DNA from: Oscillospiraceae bacterium
Lineage (GTDB): Bacteria > Bacillota > Clostridia > Oscillospirales > Ruminococcaceae
Assembly (NCBI GenBank): GCA_021200565.1
Contig: JAJQGJ010000012.1
Span: forward strand, 133,464 to 197,463
Direction: 5' to 3'
DNA: 64,000 nt
Shown here one piece after another: positions 15,948 to 24,495 of the stretch. The translations under genes were made by a program, and so were the position numbers. A model generated the notes under the pieces. The model ran no database searches and was not told where the DNA came from. It was given only the letters and a program-made list of their open reading frames with translations. Each line of letters begins with the position of its first letter. Position 1 is the first letter of the stretch.

Positions 15948-17615
15948 TTATTCTACACTGATGATGTAGTAGTACACCGGCTGTCCGCCATTGATGACGT
16001 TGATGTCGAGGCGTGAACCGAACTTTTCTTCAAGCTTCGCTCTCAAGGCTTCCGCTTCCGATTCCTTGACGTCCTTGCCGTAGATGACGGATATAAACTC
16101 ACTGTCCGGCTTGATGAGACGCTTCGTGAGGCGATATGCTGCCTTGACTGCGTCCTTCTCGACAAGTGAAAGCTTGCCGTTATCCATGGCGAGTATCTCG
16201 CCCTCGTGAATCTCGACGCCGTCGAATTCGCTGTCACGTGCAGCAAATGTGACCTGTCCGGTCTGGACACGCTCAAACGCCTTGGTCATTTCGGTGCTGT
16301 TGGTGTTATAATCGGCTGTCGGGTCGAACGCAAGTAGTGCCGAAAGTCCCTGAGGAATTGTCCTTGTCTGGAGAACGCATACCTTTCTGTCTGCCAATTT
16401 CACAGCCTGCTCAGCTGCCATGATGATATTCTTGTTATTTGGAAGAACGAAAACAGTTCTTGCAGGAGTTGCCTGGATAGCAGCCAAGATGTCCTCAGTA
16501 GACGGATTCATCGTCTGCCCGCCTCTGACTATGCAGTCGGCGCCGGCATCCTTGAACATAGCTTCAATTCCCTCGCCTGTTGCAACGGCTACGAAGCCAT
16601 AATCCTTCTCGGGAGGAACGGATTTATAGACCTTATTCGAGCTCGAAACGGTTACCTTTGTCTTGTCATCCTTCTTTGCCTCGTGCTGATAGCGCATGTT
16701 CTCGATTTTTGGCAGTGTCATCGAGCCGAATTCAAGACCCTTTTCAACTGCAAGACCGGGATTATTTGTATGCACATGGACTTTTATAATCTCATCGTCC
16801 TCAACAACCACAACGCAATCGCCGATGGATTCAAGATATGCCCGCAGTTTTAAAGCATTGCCGGTCTGCTTAACGTCCTTCTTGACTATGTACTCGGTGC
16901 AGTAGGTATAGTGAATCTCGTCCTCAAAGCTTCCGACTACGGATGCATAAGTCTCGATTGTGACCGCCTCAGCCTGCTTCTTCTGTGTCTCGTCAGGAAC
17001 AATTCCCTCGCCCTTGAAGACCTGAAGCATGGCTCTGAAAATCATGCAAAGTCCCTTACCGCCGGCGTCTACTACTCCGGCTTTCTTTAAGGTCGGAAGT
17101 AAATCGGGTGTGGTGTCAAGGACTCTTTCCGCCTCGACGCAGACCTGCTCCCAGAATGAAACGAGATCTTTTTCTGAGCCGGCAAGCTCTCTTGCCTTGA
17201 CTGAAGCAAGCCGGGCAACCGTTAAAATAGTTCCCTCTGTCGGCTTCATAACCGCCTTGTAGGCTCTCTCGACACCCTTTTCGAGCGACTGTGTCATAAG
17301 CTCAATATCGGCTGTCTCCTGCCCTGCAAGCGCCTTGTCGAAGCCCTTGAACAGCAGAGATGTTATTACTCCTGAATTTCCTCTTGCGCCTCTTAAAAGC
17401 CCGGAAGCCATTACTTTGGCTACTTGCGCCACAGTGACATCATCAGCCATCAGCTCAAGCTCTTTTCTGGCGTTGGAAAGTGTCATCGACATATTGGTGC
17501 CGGTGTCGCCGTCGGGAACGGGAAAGACGTTCAGCTCGTCAATCGACTTTTTGTTGTTTGAAATGCAGTTTGAGGCGCTTACAAAAGCGTCCCTCAGCAT
17601 ACTACCTGTTATCAT
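15948..17615 (-). CDS. DAK2-domain protein, fatty acid kinase subunit FakA/YloV type
   Basis: 555 aa. The N-terminal DhaL/DAK2 domain has the metal and nucleotide motif LNVFPVPDGDTGTNM (about 28-42) and GARGNSG near 77. The middle and C-terminal regions (VVVEDDEIIKVHVHTNNPG, FVLPNNKN) match YloV/FakA. FakA with a FakB fatty-acid-binding partner phosphorylates fatty acids for phospholipid synthesis. No fakB is visible here. The gene follows the asp23-like gene with a 23-base gap, the conserved yloU-yloV pairing. Confidence 0.92.
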   Translation of the reverse strand: MITGSMLRDAFVSASNCISNNKKSIDELNVFPVPDGDTGTNMSMTLSNARKELELMADDVTVAQVAKVMASGLLRGARGNSGVITSLLFKGFDKALAGQETADIELMTQSLEKGVERAYKAVMKPTEGTILTVARLASVKARELAGSEKDLVSFWEQVCVEAERVLDTTPDLLPTLKKAGVVDAGGKGLCMIFRAMLQVFKGEGIVPDETQKKQAEAVTIETYASVVGSFEDEIHYTYCTEYIVKKDVKQTGNALKLRAYLESIGDCVVVVEDDEIIKVHVHTNNPGLAVEKGLEFGSMTLPKIENMRYQHEAKKDDKTKVTVSSSNKVYKSVPPEKDYGFVAVATGEGIEAMFKDAGADCIVRGGQTMNPSTEDILAAIQATPARTVFVLPNNKNIIMAAEQAVKLADRKVCVLQTRTIPQGLSALLAFDPTADYNTNSTEMTKAFERVQTGQVTFAARDSEFDGVEIHEGEILAMDNGKLSLVEKDAVKAAYRLTKRLIKPDSEFISVIYGKDVKESEAEALRAKLEEKFGSRLDINVINGGQPVYYYIISVE

Positions 17616-17638
17616 CGTTCAGCACCAATCCTTTTTAT

Positions 17639-18010
17639 TTAAGATTCCATGCCGTCAACAAAGACGTTAATTTTCTTTATCTCAATGCCCGTTTCGCTCT
17701 CGACGACATAGCGGACTTTGTTCACGATGCTGTCTACAATAGCGTTTACGTTGATGCCATAGGTCACACAGATGTGGAGGTCAATCGACATCTTATTCTG
17801 GTTTTCACTGTCTTTTCTTGCGGGAGTGTAGATTCTGACGCCGTTGTCGATTCCACCCAAGCCCAGAAGATTGGTTTTTACGCCCTGTCTGGCTCCTACC
17901 GGGCTCATTCTGACAACTCCGAAGCAACTTGTTGCGGCGTGACCGATAAGCGAGGTGAGATATGAATCGGTCATGGCTATCGTTCCCAGGTGATTCTCAA
18001 TCTTTATCAT
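17639..18010 (-). CDS. Asp23/Gls24 family envelope stress protein (YloU type)
   Basis: 123 aa, no signal peptide. The family pattern is visible: LTSLIGHAATSCFGVVRM at about 18-35 and the central VDLHI...-like block (SIDLHICVTYGINVNAIVDSI). Asp23-family proteins associate with the cell envelope or membrane anchors. It is the first gene of a two-gene unit with the fakA-like gene, as in many Firmicutes. Its own function is not well defined. Confidence 0.9.
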   Translation of the reverse strand: MIKIENHLGTIAMTDSYLTSLIGHAATSCFGVVRMSPVGARQGVKTNLLGLGGIDNGVRIYTPARKDSENQNKMSIDLHICVTYGINVNAIVDSIVNKVRYVVESETGIEIKKINVFVDGMES

Positions 18011-18068
18011 TAAAAAGTACCATCCCTTTCATCAGGATTTTTCTGCGGATGCCGTAAGGCAGACGCAT

Positions 18069-18626
18069 TTACTCATAATACAAAGCTATGATACCACATT
18101 CCTGCGATGATTTCAAGAGTATTTCGCCCGAAATTTCGCCGACTGACGAAAATAACGGCAGCCATGCGCAACAATCATAAGAATAAATGTCGTTATAAAG
18201 GTCTATAAGACCAACTTTTTCACCTGCCACAGTCAATATTCCGCTAAGCTCCTCCGACTGAATCTCAAGAAGCTTATCTGGGCTTGCTTCCGAAAATACA
18301 ACCGGAGTTCCCATATATATGTCTGGGCTGTGCCAGAGATAGTCAAGGTAGGGCTCTATATTCATGCTTCCCGAAAAAGCTATCAGCTCCGTGTCGCCTA
18401 AGAAAATCTCTTTTCCGGTTTTCAGTGACAGCTCTTCCTCAGCCTCTGAAAGCGAATCACACTCAAAGGTGTAGACTTCAATTTCGTTTTCAGGGGAGAA
18501 GGTCTGATATGATATGGTGCTTTCGCCTATTCCGATTGCAGTTACAACGAGGCGTTTCTGGACATCGGAGCTTTCGCAGCCTGTAAGAAGAAGCATAGTA
18601 GCGACTATCAGAGCGAGTTTACGCAT
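18069..18626 (-). CDS. Short GerAC-like spore germination lipoprotein
   Basis: 185 aa, about half the usual GerAC length of 350-400. The signal peptide ends in LLTGC, with the lipidated Cys17. The N-terminal GerAC pattern is recognisable: VQKRLVVTAIGIGES, then TGKEIFLGDTELIAFS and TPVVFSEASPDKLLEI. The C-terminal GerAC domains are missing, ending at ALYYE. The start overlaps the end of the gerAB-like gene by 19 bases, so it belongs to the operon. Either a naturally short variant or a truncation; no frameshift remnant was seen downstream. Confidence 0.75.
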   Translation of the reverse strand: MRKLALIVATMLLLTGCESSDVQKRLVVTAIGIGESTISYQTFSPENEIEVYTFECDSLSEAEEELSLKTGKEIFLGDTELIAFSGSMNIEPYLDYLWHSPDIYMGTPVVFSEASPDKLLEIQSEELSGILTVAGEKVGLIDLYNDIYSYDCCAWLPLFSSVGEISGEILLKSSQECGIIALYYE

Positions 18627-19672
18627 CTTCTCACTCCCCTTTCTATCATTAGTATCAGCGGCAAGGCTACTCCTAAAAGCAGTATTCCGCCAGTTTTGAT
18701 TACGAGTGCAACTTCTCCATTGAAATCGATATTGAGATTATAGGCTGCGATTCCGGCTGCCAGAGTTATGGCAAGCGTGATGATTTCGCCCTTTCTGCCA
18801 TTCATGCTTTCGCTCGCTATGAAGAGATAAATTCCGCAGACCAAAGCTGCATTCATACACCAAACGAACATGTTGACGGCATCGAAGCTCATTATGAAGA
18901 CGGTTCTTGCATATGCTCCGAGTGCCAAAAGCGGATAGCCAAGGATGTCAGAAAATCTTCCGAGCACTAATATTATCAGCAGAGCAAGCAGTTCGAGCAT
19001 GACAAGCTTGAATATAAGATACCCTCCTGCCGCTTTCTTTGCGCCGTCCTTCGAGCCGTTGAGATGGGTTCCAAGAACGACCAGCATCGGGAGCCACCAG
19101 CTTGAGGACAAATCCCTTACGGCATAGTCAAGAATTGCCGGAAAGTCGTTTCCGGTTATCGGGGTGAGGTTTGACATGTTGAACGTCCCCTCGCTCACGG
19201 ATGCCATCGAGACAAAAAGCGCTATGAAAATCCAGAATACCACCGTGCCCGCTCTGGCTAAGGCTTCTATTCCAAGATGTGCGCAGTATGCGGCGGCTGC
19301 TGCTAGTATCACGATAACCGCAATCGGGCTGATGACTTTTCGAAACTCTGCGTGCATGAATTCTGCGATATACTTGATTGTTCCGGCGGCGATATAGAGA
19401 AAATAGAGGCTATATAGAGCTCTTAAGAAGGCATAGACCCGCTTTGAGCCGTGGGAAAGCTCTTTCAAAATATCGCTGCCGTTATCGATAAGAATCAGCG
19501 CCGGGAGCGACAGGGCGGCTTCTATGAGAGTTGTCAAAAGAAGCGTTGGGAGCATGAAGCTGCCGACTGAGAAGTCGTCAGAGTGGAAGACCATTGTGTG
19601 CATTATCCGGGCGAGGATGAGAAGGATAAACATCTGCCCTGAGCTTATCTTTGCCGAGATTTTTCGGTTCAT
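18608..19672 (-). CDS. GerAB-like germinant receptor permease subunit
   Basis: 354 aa, mostly hydrophobic with about ten transmembrane helices, in the APC-superfamily spore-permease family. The N-terminus (KISSGQMFILLILARI) matches the usual GerAB start. In the spore inner membrane GerAB is thought to bind the germinant, together with GerAA and GerAC. It overlaps gerAA by 4 bases and gerAC by 19. It lacks the charged residues of a sigma or ABC protein; the operon context makes the call firm. Confidence 0.88.
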   Translation of the reverse strand: MNRKISAKISSGQMFILLILARIMHTMVFHSDDFSVGSFMLPTLLLTTLIEAALSLPALILIDNGSDILKELSHGSKRVYAFLRALYSLYFLYIAAGTIKYIAEFMHAEFRKVISPIAVIVILAAAAAYCAHLGIEALARAGTVVFWIFIALFVSMASVSEGTFNMSNLTPITGNDFPAILDYAVRDLSSSWWLPMLVVLGTHLNGSKDGAKKAAGGYLIFKLVMLELLALLIILVLGRFSDILGYPLLALGAYARTVFIMSFDAVNMFVWCMNAALVCGIYLFIASESMNGRKGEIITLAITLAAGIAAYNLNIDFNGEVALVIKTGGILLLGVALPLILMIERGVRRCVNSL

Positions 19673-21120
19673 TCTTCCCTCCCTGAGCCGTTCAGGCTTT
19701 CAACCGTCAGCTTCTGCTTCTGCATCTTCTTGTATCCCGAGCGCCAGAGAAGATCACGGGTTGCCTTCATCGTAAACGGTGCCACCGGTGAGAGGTACGG
19801 GACATTAAGGCAGTCGCTTGCGGAGGCGTTAACAAGAATCACGAGCGCGAAAACTGCCATTCCGAAAAAGCCAGCCAAGCCTCCGGCGAAGACTCCGATA
19901 TAGCGAAGAATTGTCAGCTGCGGATTGAGGCTTGGGAGGACGAATGAGCAGGTTGCAGTGATTCCGATTATTATGAGGAGCGGCGAGGAGATAAGCCCGC
20001 TTGTGACTGCTGCGTCGCCTATAACGAGCCCTCCGACTATCGAAACGGCACCTCCGACAGCTTTCGGAAGCCGGAGTCCGGCTTCACGCATGATCTCGAA
20101 AAGCGTCACCACTATCAGCATCTCGAGCATCAGTGGAAAAGGCGTGTCCTCCTCTGACGAGATAAGGTTGGTCATGATTGTTTTTGCAAGGATTTCGGGA
20201 TGGTGGATGGTTGCGGCGAGGTATATTCCCGGAAGAAAGCCGGCGGCAAGAAACGAAAGATACCGAAGAAGCCTCTGCAGGAAAGCAAAATAAGGCTTCT
20301 CCTCATAATCGTCAACCGCCTGGAAGTTCTCCATGAAAAGCGCCGGACAGACGACGGCAAACGGCACGCCGTCTATTAAAACTGCGATTCTGCCCTCGTT
20401 TATCTTTGCCGCTAAGGTGTCAGGTCTTTCAGTGGTCGAGCAGCCGGAGAAGAACGAGCCGGGGCTGTTCGAAAGAAACGGCTCGAGGCAGCCGGTGCCG
20501 GAAATCAGGTCGAGCCTGATTTCACTGAGGCGGGAGCGAACCTCATCAACAAGGCTTTCGGGAGCTTTGCCTGAGATGTAGACTATTGCGAGCTCGGTCT
20601 GGCTGATTTTGCCGGCTTTCATAGTTTCGAACCGAAGAAGTGGGCTCTTGATCCTGCGGCGGATGAGGGACATGCTGGTTTTCAGGTTGTCGGAGAAAGC
20701 CTCCATGCAGCCCTTGATGTTATTCTCGGTTGTCGGCTCTGAGATGCTTCGGGTCTTGAAGCCCTGTGCGCCGAACGCCACTCCCCTCTTCTCGCCGTTT
20801 ATCAAAACCACTGCAAATCCGGAGCAGAGGCGCTCGGAAACGTCAGAACAGGTTCGAAGCGGCTTACTCTCAGTTGAGAACAAGCCTTTGCGCATTAAGA
20901 AGCTGTAAATATCCGACGGCTGGGCTAAAAGCTTTTTAAAATCCATAAGAGGCGAAAAGAGCATTTTTGAGAGGTCGCCTGATGAAGTCATCCCGTCAAG
21001 AGTCAGAACGGCGCACTTTATCCCGGATGCTTCAAAGCGGACTATATTCAGATCATCAGAATTGCCGAAAAGTTCACGGATTTCCTTTAAAGAGCGTTCT
21101 AAATTCTCGCTTAAATTCAT
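19669..21120 (-). CDS. GerAA-like spore germination protein
   Basis: 483 aa of the GerA family. A large N-terminal cytoplasmic domain (about 1-270) contains LVDEVRSRLSEIRLD and the conserved EGRIAVLIDGVPFAVVCPALF. It is followed by about five transmembrane helices and the C-terminal YLSPVAPF...MKATRDLLWR. First gene of gerAA-gerAB-gerAC, on the minus strand, probably read in the forespore. No convincing sigma-G promoter could be picked out by eye upstream. A divergent DUF421 gene starts 107 bases away. Confidence 0.92.
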   Translation of the reverse strand: MNLSENLERSLKEIRELFGNSDDLNIVRFEASGIKCAVLTLDGMTSSGDLSKMLFSPLMDFKKLLAQPSDIYSFLMRKGLFSTESKPLRTCSDVSERLCSGFAVVLINGEKRGVAFGAQGFKTRSISEPTTENNIKGCMEAFSDNLKTSMSLIRRRIKSPLLRFETMKAGKISQTELAIVYISGKAPESLVDEVRSRLSEIRLDLISGTGCLEPFLSNSPGSFFSGCSTTERPDTLAAKINEGRIAVLIDGVPFAVVCPALFMENFQAVDDYEEKPYFAFLQRLLRYLSFLAAGFLPGIYLAATIHHPEILAKTIMTNLISSEEDTPFPLMLEMLIVVTLFEIMREAGLRLPKAVGGAVSIVGGLVIGDAAVTSGLISSPLLIIIGITATCSFVLPSLNPQLTILRYIGVFAGGLAGFFGMAVFALVILVNASASDCLNVPYLSPVAPFTMKATRDLLWRSGYKKMQKQKLTVESLNGSGREE

Positions 21121-21226
21121 TCTATCACCCTTTCATTTCTGATTAGTTTTTGCAGAGAAGCGCCGGATATTCGGAGGCTTCCTGGCAAAAATATACCCAA
21201 GAATCACTGAAAGGATCAAAGCAGCC

Positions 21227-21904
21227 ATGCTCATAGTTTTCATAAGAGGAATTCTTGTCTACTTCCTCGTCATATTCGCAACCCGGGTTATGGGTAAAAG
21301 ACAGCTTGGCGAGCTTTCGCCGTCCGAGCTCGTCATCACAATTCTCATTTCGAACATAGCCACCCTTGCAATGGAAGACCCGGAGGCTTCGCTGATAACA
21401 GGAGTAGTTCCAATCCTGACTCTTGTCTGCCTCGACATCTTAGCCTCTTTTGCGGCGCTCAAATCAAGAAAGCTAAGGCATGTCATTTCCGGCAGACCGA
21501 AAGTCATAATTTCCGGAGGGAAACTCAACCAGTCGGTCATGAAAGAGCTTCGGTTCACGGTTGACGACGTCTGCTCGGCGCTCAGGAACAGCGGAGTTTT
21601 CGACATCGATGAGGTGCAATATGCGGTTGTAGAGACAACCGGAACTATAAGCGTTCTGCTGAAAGCCGGGAACCGTCCCGTAACCCAGGAGACAATTATC
21701 ACTCCCGATGAGACGGGTGACCCGCCGCAGGTTCTTATTTCTGATGGCGACATCATCGCAAGCGGCATGAGCGGCGCAGGGCTTGACGAAAAGGAGCTCA
21801 GAAAAGAGCTGAAGCGGAAGCACCTTGAGCCGGGAGATGTTCTTCTTTGCATGCTTCGCCCGGACAAGAGTCTTTATATAATCCCGAAGGAGGCTGAAAA
21901 GTGA
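21227..21904 (+). CDS. DUF421 (YetF/YcaP-like) membrane protein
   Basis: 225 aa. Three N-terminal transmembrane helices (about 2-70) contain the family core RVMGKRQLGELSPSELVITILISNIA. A soluble domain of paired alpha/beta units follows (GRPKVIISGGKLNQSVMKEL; PQVLISDGDII). DUF421 proteins are common in spore formers, where several are sporulation-linked. AAAGGAT lies before the ATG. The next gene overlaps by 4 bases (GTGA). The molecular function is not known. Confidence 0.9.
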   Translation: MLIVFIRGILVYFLVIFATRVMGKRQLGELSPSELVITILISNIATLAMEDPEASLITGVVPILTLVCLDILASFAALKSRKLRHVISGRPKVIISGGKLNQSVMKELRFTVDDVCSALRNSGVFDIDEVQYAVVETTGTISVLLKAGNRPVTQETIITPDETGDPPQVLISDGDIIASGMSGAGLDEKELRKELKRKHLEPGDVLLCMLRPDKSLYIIPKEAEK

Positions 21905-22269
21905 AAAGGATTCTTATCAGCATCATAATAATTGCCGCCATCATTGCGGCAGGGTGCTTCGCAATCGCAGGAATTGAGGCGGAAAATGCCAAAATCTATG
22001 GAGCTATTGAGGAGGTTCTTAATTCCGAAAGTGAGGAAGAGGCTGCGGCGGCTGTCGAAGAGCTTGAGGATGCCTTCAGGGAGTATTCGAAACGGCTTTC
22101 CTGCATTGTGGATGAGGATATTTTGGAGGAGATGGAGGGAGCAGTCTGCATGCTCAAGCCGATGCTGCAGTCTGATTCGGACGAATTCACGGCGCAATGC
22201 GAGCTCATCCGCTCATATGCAAAAAGAATCCTCGATCGGGAGATTCCCAGCCCCGGGAGGATACTATGA
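21901..22269 (+). CDS. DUF4363-type small membrane-anchored protein
   Basis: 122 aa with a GTG start overlapping the DUF421 stop. An N-terminal hydrophobic anchor (ILISIIIIAAIIAAGCFAI) precedes an all-helical, Glu-rich domain. DUF4363 genes commonly sit right after DUF421 genes in Clostridia, which supports the call. The proximity to the ger operon suggests a spore or sporulation role, but that is inference. Confidence 0.75.
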   Translation: MKRILISIIIIAAIIAAGCFAIAGIEAENAKIYGAIEEVLNSESEEEAAAAVEELEDAFREYSKRLSCIVDEDILEEMEGAVCMLKPMLQSDSDEFTAQCELIRSYAKRILDREIPSPGRIL

Positions 22270-22331
22270 TTAAGCTTAAGTTAAAAGAAAGCGAAGTTAA
22301 AATTCGTGATTTTCTGTTGCAAAAGTCCTGA
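22266..22331 (+). CDS. Possible 21-aa ORF coupled to DUF4363 gene
   Basis: The ATG overlaps the DUF4363 stop (ATGA) and is preceded by GGGAGG at good spacing, unusual for a chance ORF. The product is a basic peptide (MIKLKLKESEVKIRDFLLQK). It ends inside the nrdR promoter region. It may be a real small protein or the truncated start of a lost third operon gene. Confidence 0.3.
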   Translation: MIKLKLKESEVKIRDFLLQKS

Positions 22332-22345
22332 AAATATGCTATAAT
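22317..22345 (+). promoter_or_regulatory. nrdR promoter
   Basis: TTGCAA, 17-base spacer, TATAAT; predicted start about 50 bases before the nrdR ATG. Confidence 0.7.
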
Positions 22346-22401
22346 TACTTCAGGATAAATATCACAAGGCAGTGACCTACTCTACTGGAGGGATGACTAT
22401 C

Positions 22402-22848
22402 ATGAAATGCCCGTTCTGCGGTTATGACGACACCAAGGTTATCGATTCACGCCCGAGCGATGAGAAGATTCGCCGCCGCAGGGAATGCTCCCAGTGCGGC
22501 AAAAGGTTCACGACCTATGAGGTTGTCGAGAAGCCAGTTCTGATGGTCATCAAAAAAGATGGCAGCTATGAGCCGTTCATGAGAGGCAAGGTCATCGTCG
22601 GCATCACATCAGCCACCAAAAAGCGTGCTATAAGTCCCGAAACCATCGAGCACATTGTCGACGACATCGAAAACCGTCTCGCAAACGAGATGAGAACCGA
22701 GATAACAACTGCCGAAATTGGCGACAGCGTACTTTCAGCCCTCAAGGACATCGATCTTGTGGCGTATGTCAGGTTTGCGTCTATCTATAAGGAGTTTGAC
22801 GACCCGGAAAGCTTTGTCAAGGTCATCACAGAGCTCAGCGAAGGATAA
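22402..22848 (+). CDS. nrdR: NrdR, transcriptional repressor of ribonucleotide reductase genes
   Basis: 148 aa. An N-terminal zinc ribbon (MKCPFCGYDDTKVIDSR ... CSQCGKRFTTYE) carries four Cys. An ATP-cone domain follows (about 46-136, VIKKDGSYEPFMRGKVI), which senses ATP/dATP. The ATG at 22402 is chosen because the GGAGGG site touches the earlier ATG at 22393, and the family starts with MKCPFC. The gene has its own promoter and terminator. Confidence 0.96.
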   Translation: MKCPFCGYDDTKVIDSRPSDEKIRRRRECSQCGKRFTTYEVVEKPVLMVIKKDGSYEPFMRGKVIVGITSATKKRAISPETIEHIVDDIENRLANEMRTEITTAEIGDSVLSALKDIDLVAYVRFASIYKEFDDPESFVKVITELSEG

Positions 22849-22853
22849 ATATT

Positions 22854-22881
22854 TCCCGCAGAAATACTGCGGGATTTTTTT
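22854..22881 (+). terminator. nrdR terminator
   Basis: TCCCGCAG/CTGCGGGA with an AAATA loop followed by seven T. Confidence 0.9.
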
Positions 22882-22891
22882 ATGGAAACTG

Positions 22892-22920
22892 TTGACATGA
22901 AGTGGCTATTTAGATATAAT
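22892..22920 (+). promoter_or_regulatory. Consensus promoter of rubredoxin-fprA unit
   Basis: TTGACA, 17-base spacer, TATAAT: an exact consensus, suggesting strong constitutive expression. Confidence 0.85.
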
Positions 22921-22981
22921 AGCTTTAGAAGCTTTTAGGAATGTTTCTTAAAAATGATTTTACATGAAAGGATGACTTTAA

Positions 22982-23137
22982 ATGAAATATGTATGTTCAG
23001 TATGCGGTTATGTTTATGATGAGGAATTGGGAGATCCCGACAACGGAATAGCTCCCGGCACAAAGTTTGAAGATCTCCCTGAAGATTTCACCTGCCCTCT
23101 TTGCGGAGTCGGCAAGGATATGTTTGAGGAAGAATGA
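22982..23137 (+). CDS. Rubredoxin
   Basis: 51-aa iron protein, too short for the ORF track. Two CxxC pairs bind one iron: [10 protein letters not shown] (Cys5, Cys8) and [11 protein letters not shown] near the end. The conserved [17 protein letters not shown] loop lies between. AAAGGATG lies upstream of the ATG. Rubredoxin passes electrons to flavodiiron proteins, and an FprA gene follows, so the pair likely removes O2 or NO in an anaerobe. Confidence 0.95.
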   Translation: MKYVCSVCGYVYDEELGDPDNGIAPGTKFEDLPEDFTCPLCGVGKDMFEEE

Positions 23138-23190
23138 CCCCTCCACCGGCTTCGCCGGTCCCCCTCCCCTAAGCTTAGGGGAGGCAATAA
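23138..23190. repeat. Short dispersed repeat between rubredoxin and fprA
   Basis: CCCTCCACCGGCTTCGCCGG followed by a CCCCTAAG/CTTAGGGG hairpin. The same blocks occur near 15716-15770. It sits between two genes that probably share a transcript. Confidence 0.65.
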
Positions 23191-23202
23191 CCTCAAGAGA
23201 GG

Positions 23203-24411
23203 ATGAAAAAATTGTATTGCATAAGAAATGTAACCCCCGATCTTCTCTGGGTCGGTGGAGATGACAGGCGGCTCGCTATGTTTGAGGGCGTCTATTCGGT
23301 GCCGGATGGGGTTTCTTATAATTCTTATCTTCTGTTAGATGAGAAAACAGTGCTTTTTGACACCGTTGACCATGCAGTTGAAAAAGTATTCTTGGAGAAC
23401 GTTGAGCATGGCTTGGGCGGCAGAAGCCTCGACTATCTCGTAATTCACCACATGGAGCCTGACCATTCTGCCACCATGAAGGCAATTCTCATGATGTACC
23501 CCGACGTGACTGTTGTCTGCAACAAGAAAATTCAGGGGATGATAAACCAGTTCTTCGGCGAAAATGTCGTCAAGAACTATCACCTTGTCGGCGAGGGAGA
23601 CACTCTCGAGACGGGTAAGCACAAGCTCTCCTTCCTGATGGCTCCGATGGTTCACTGGCCCGAGGTTATGGTGAGCTACGATTCGACGGACAAGATTCTC
23701 TTCTCGGCTGACGCTTTCGGCACTTTCGGAGCGCTCAACGGTGCACTCTTTGCCGATGAGGTCGACTTCTTCGGGGATTATCTCGGTGAGGCGAGGAGAT
23801 ACTACACAAATATTGTCGGAAAGTATGGCACTCAGGTTCAGGCTCTTCTCAAGAAAGCCGCTGCTGTCGAAATAGACATGATTTGCCCGCTCCACGGCTT
23901 TGTCTGGAGAAGAAATATCGGCGACTATATCGAGAAGTACCAGCAGTGGTCACTCTATGAGCCGGAGGTCACTGGCGTTATGATCGCCTATGCTTCCGTC
24001 TACGGCAACACCGAGAATGCCGCCAATATCTTAGCATGCAAGCTCCGTGAAAAGGGCATCAGGACAAAAATGTTTGACGTTTCGGTGACTGCTTCCTCTG
24101 AGATAGTTGCTGCGGCGTTTGAATACAGCCACCTTGTTTTCGCATCAACCACCTACAACGCCGGAATATTCATCAGCATGGACGAGCTTCTTCGGGACAT
24201 CGCTTCGCATAATCTTCAGAACAGAACCGTTGCATTCATAGAGAACGGCTCCTGGGCTGCCACCAGCGGCAAACTTATGCGTGAAATTATCGGCGGGCTC
24301 AAGAATATGAACATCCTTGAGAGCACAGTTTCCATCAAGTCGTCCCTCAAGGAAAGCCAGCTCAGTGAGATTGATGCTCTTGTTGATGCCATTGCCGAAA
24401 CGATTCAGTAA
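23203..24411 (+). CDS. FprA-type flavodiiron protein (A-type flavoprotein)
   Basis: 402 aa. An N-terminal metallo-beta-lactamase-like diiron domain shows the ligand set HHMEPDHS (about 82-89), with further His/Asp in MVHWPEVM, SADAFGTFG and CPLHGFVWR. The C-terminal flavodoxin domain (about 255-400) has IAYASVYGNTENAA for FMN. The enzyme reduces O2 to water or NO to N2O using rubredoxin electrons. The ATG at 23203 follows GAGAGG closely. Rubredoxin is encoded just upstream, separated only by a repeat. Confidence 0.95.
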   Translation: MKKLYCIRNVTPDLLWVGGDDRRLAMFEGVYSVPDGVSYNSYLLLDEKTVLFDTVDHAVEKVFLENVEHGLGGRSLDYLVIHHMEPDHSATMKAILMMYPDVTVVCNKKIQGMINQFFGENVVKNYHLVGEGDTLETGKHKLSFLMAPMVHWPEVMVSYDSTDKILFSADAFGTFGALNGALFADEVDFFGDYLGEARRYYTNIVGKYGTQVQALLKKAAAVEIDMICPLHGFVWRRNIGDYIEKYQQWSLYEPEVTGVMIAYASVYGNTENAANILACKLREKGIRTKMFDVSVTASSEIVAAAFEYSHLVFASTTYNAGIFISMDELLRDIASHNLQNRTVAFIENGSWAATSGKLMREIIGGLKNMNILESTVSIKSSLKESQLSEIDALVDAIAETIQ

Positions 24412-24417
24412 TTAGTA

Positions 24418-24456
24418 AAGCCTACGGTTGTAAAATTGCAACGGTAGGCTTTTTTA
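24418..24456 (+). terminator. fprA terminator
   Basis: AGCCTACGGTTG/CAACGGTAGGCT stem with one mismatch, followed by TTTTTT. Confidence 0.8.
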
Positions 24457-24459
24457 AAT

Positions 24460-24493
24460 AATTACGCATTAAGCATTACGAATTACGCATTAA
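24460..24493. repeat. Dispersed repeat family C (ATTACGCATT type)
   Basis: Tandem ATTACGCATT / AATTACGCATT units. Copies of this short motif recur near 37602, 41538 and 62046, always between genes. Confidence 0.7.
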
Positions 24494-24495
24494 AT

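Noticed and set aside
20333-20908. Plus-strand ORFs of 82-99 aa inside gerAA
   Set aside because: Shadows of the GerAA coding strand with no start signals.
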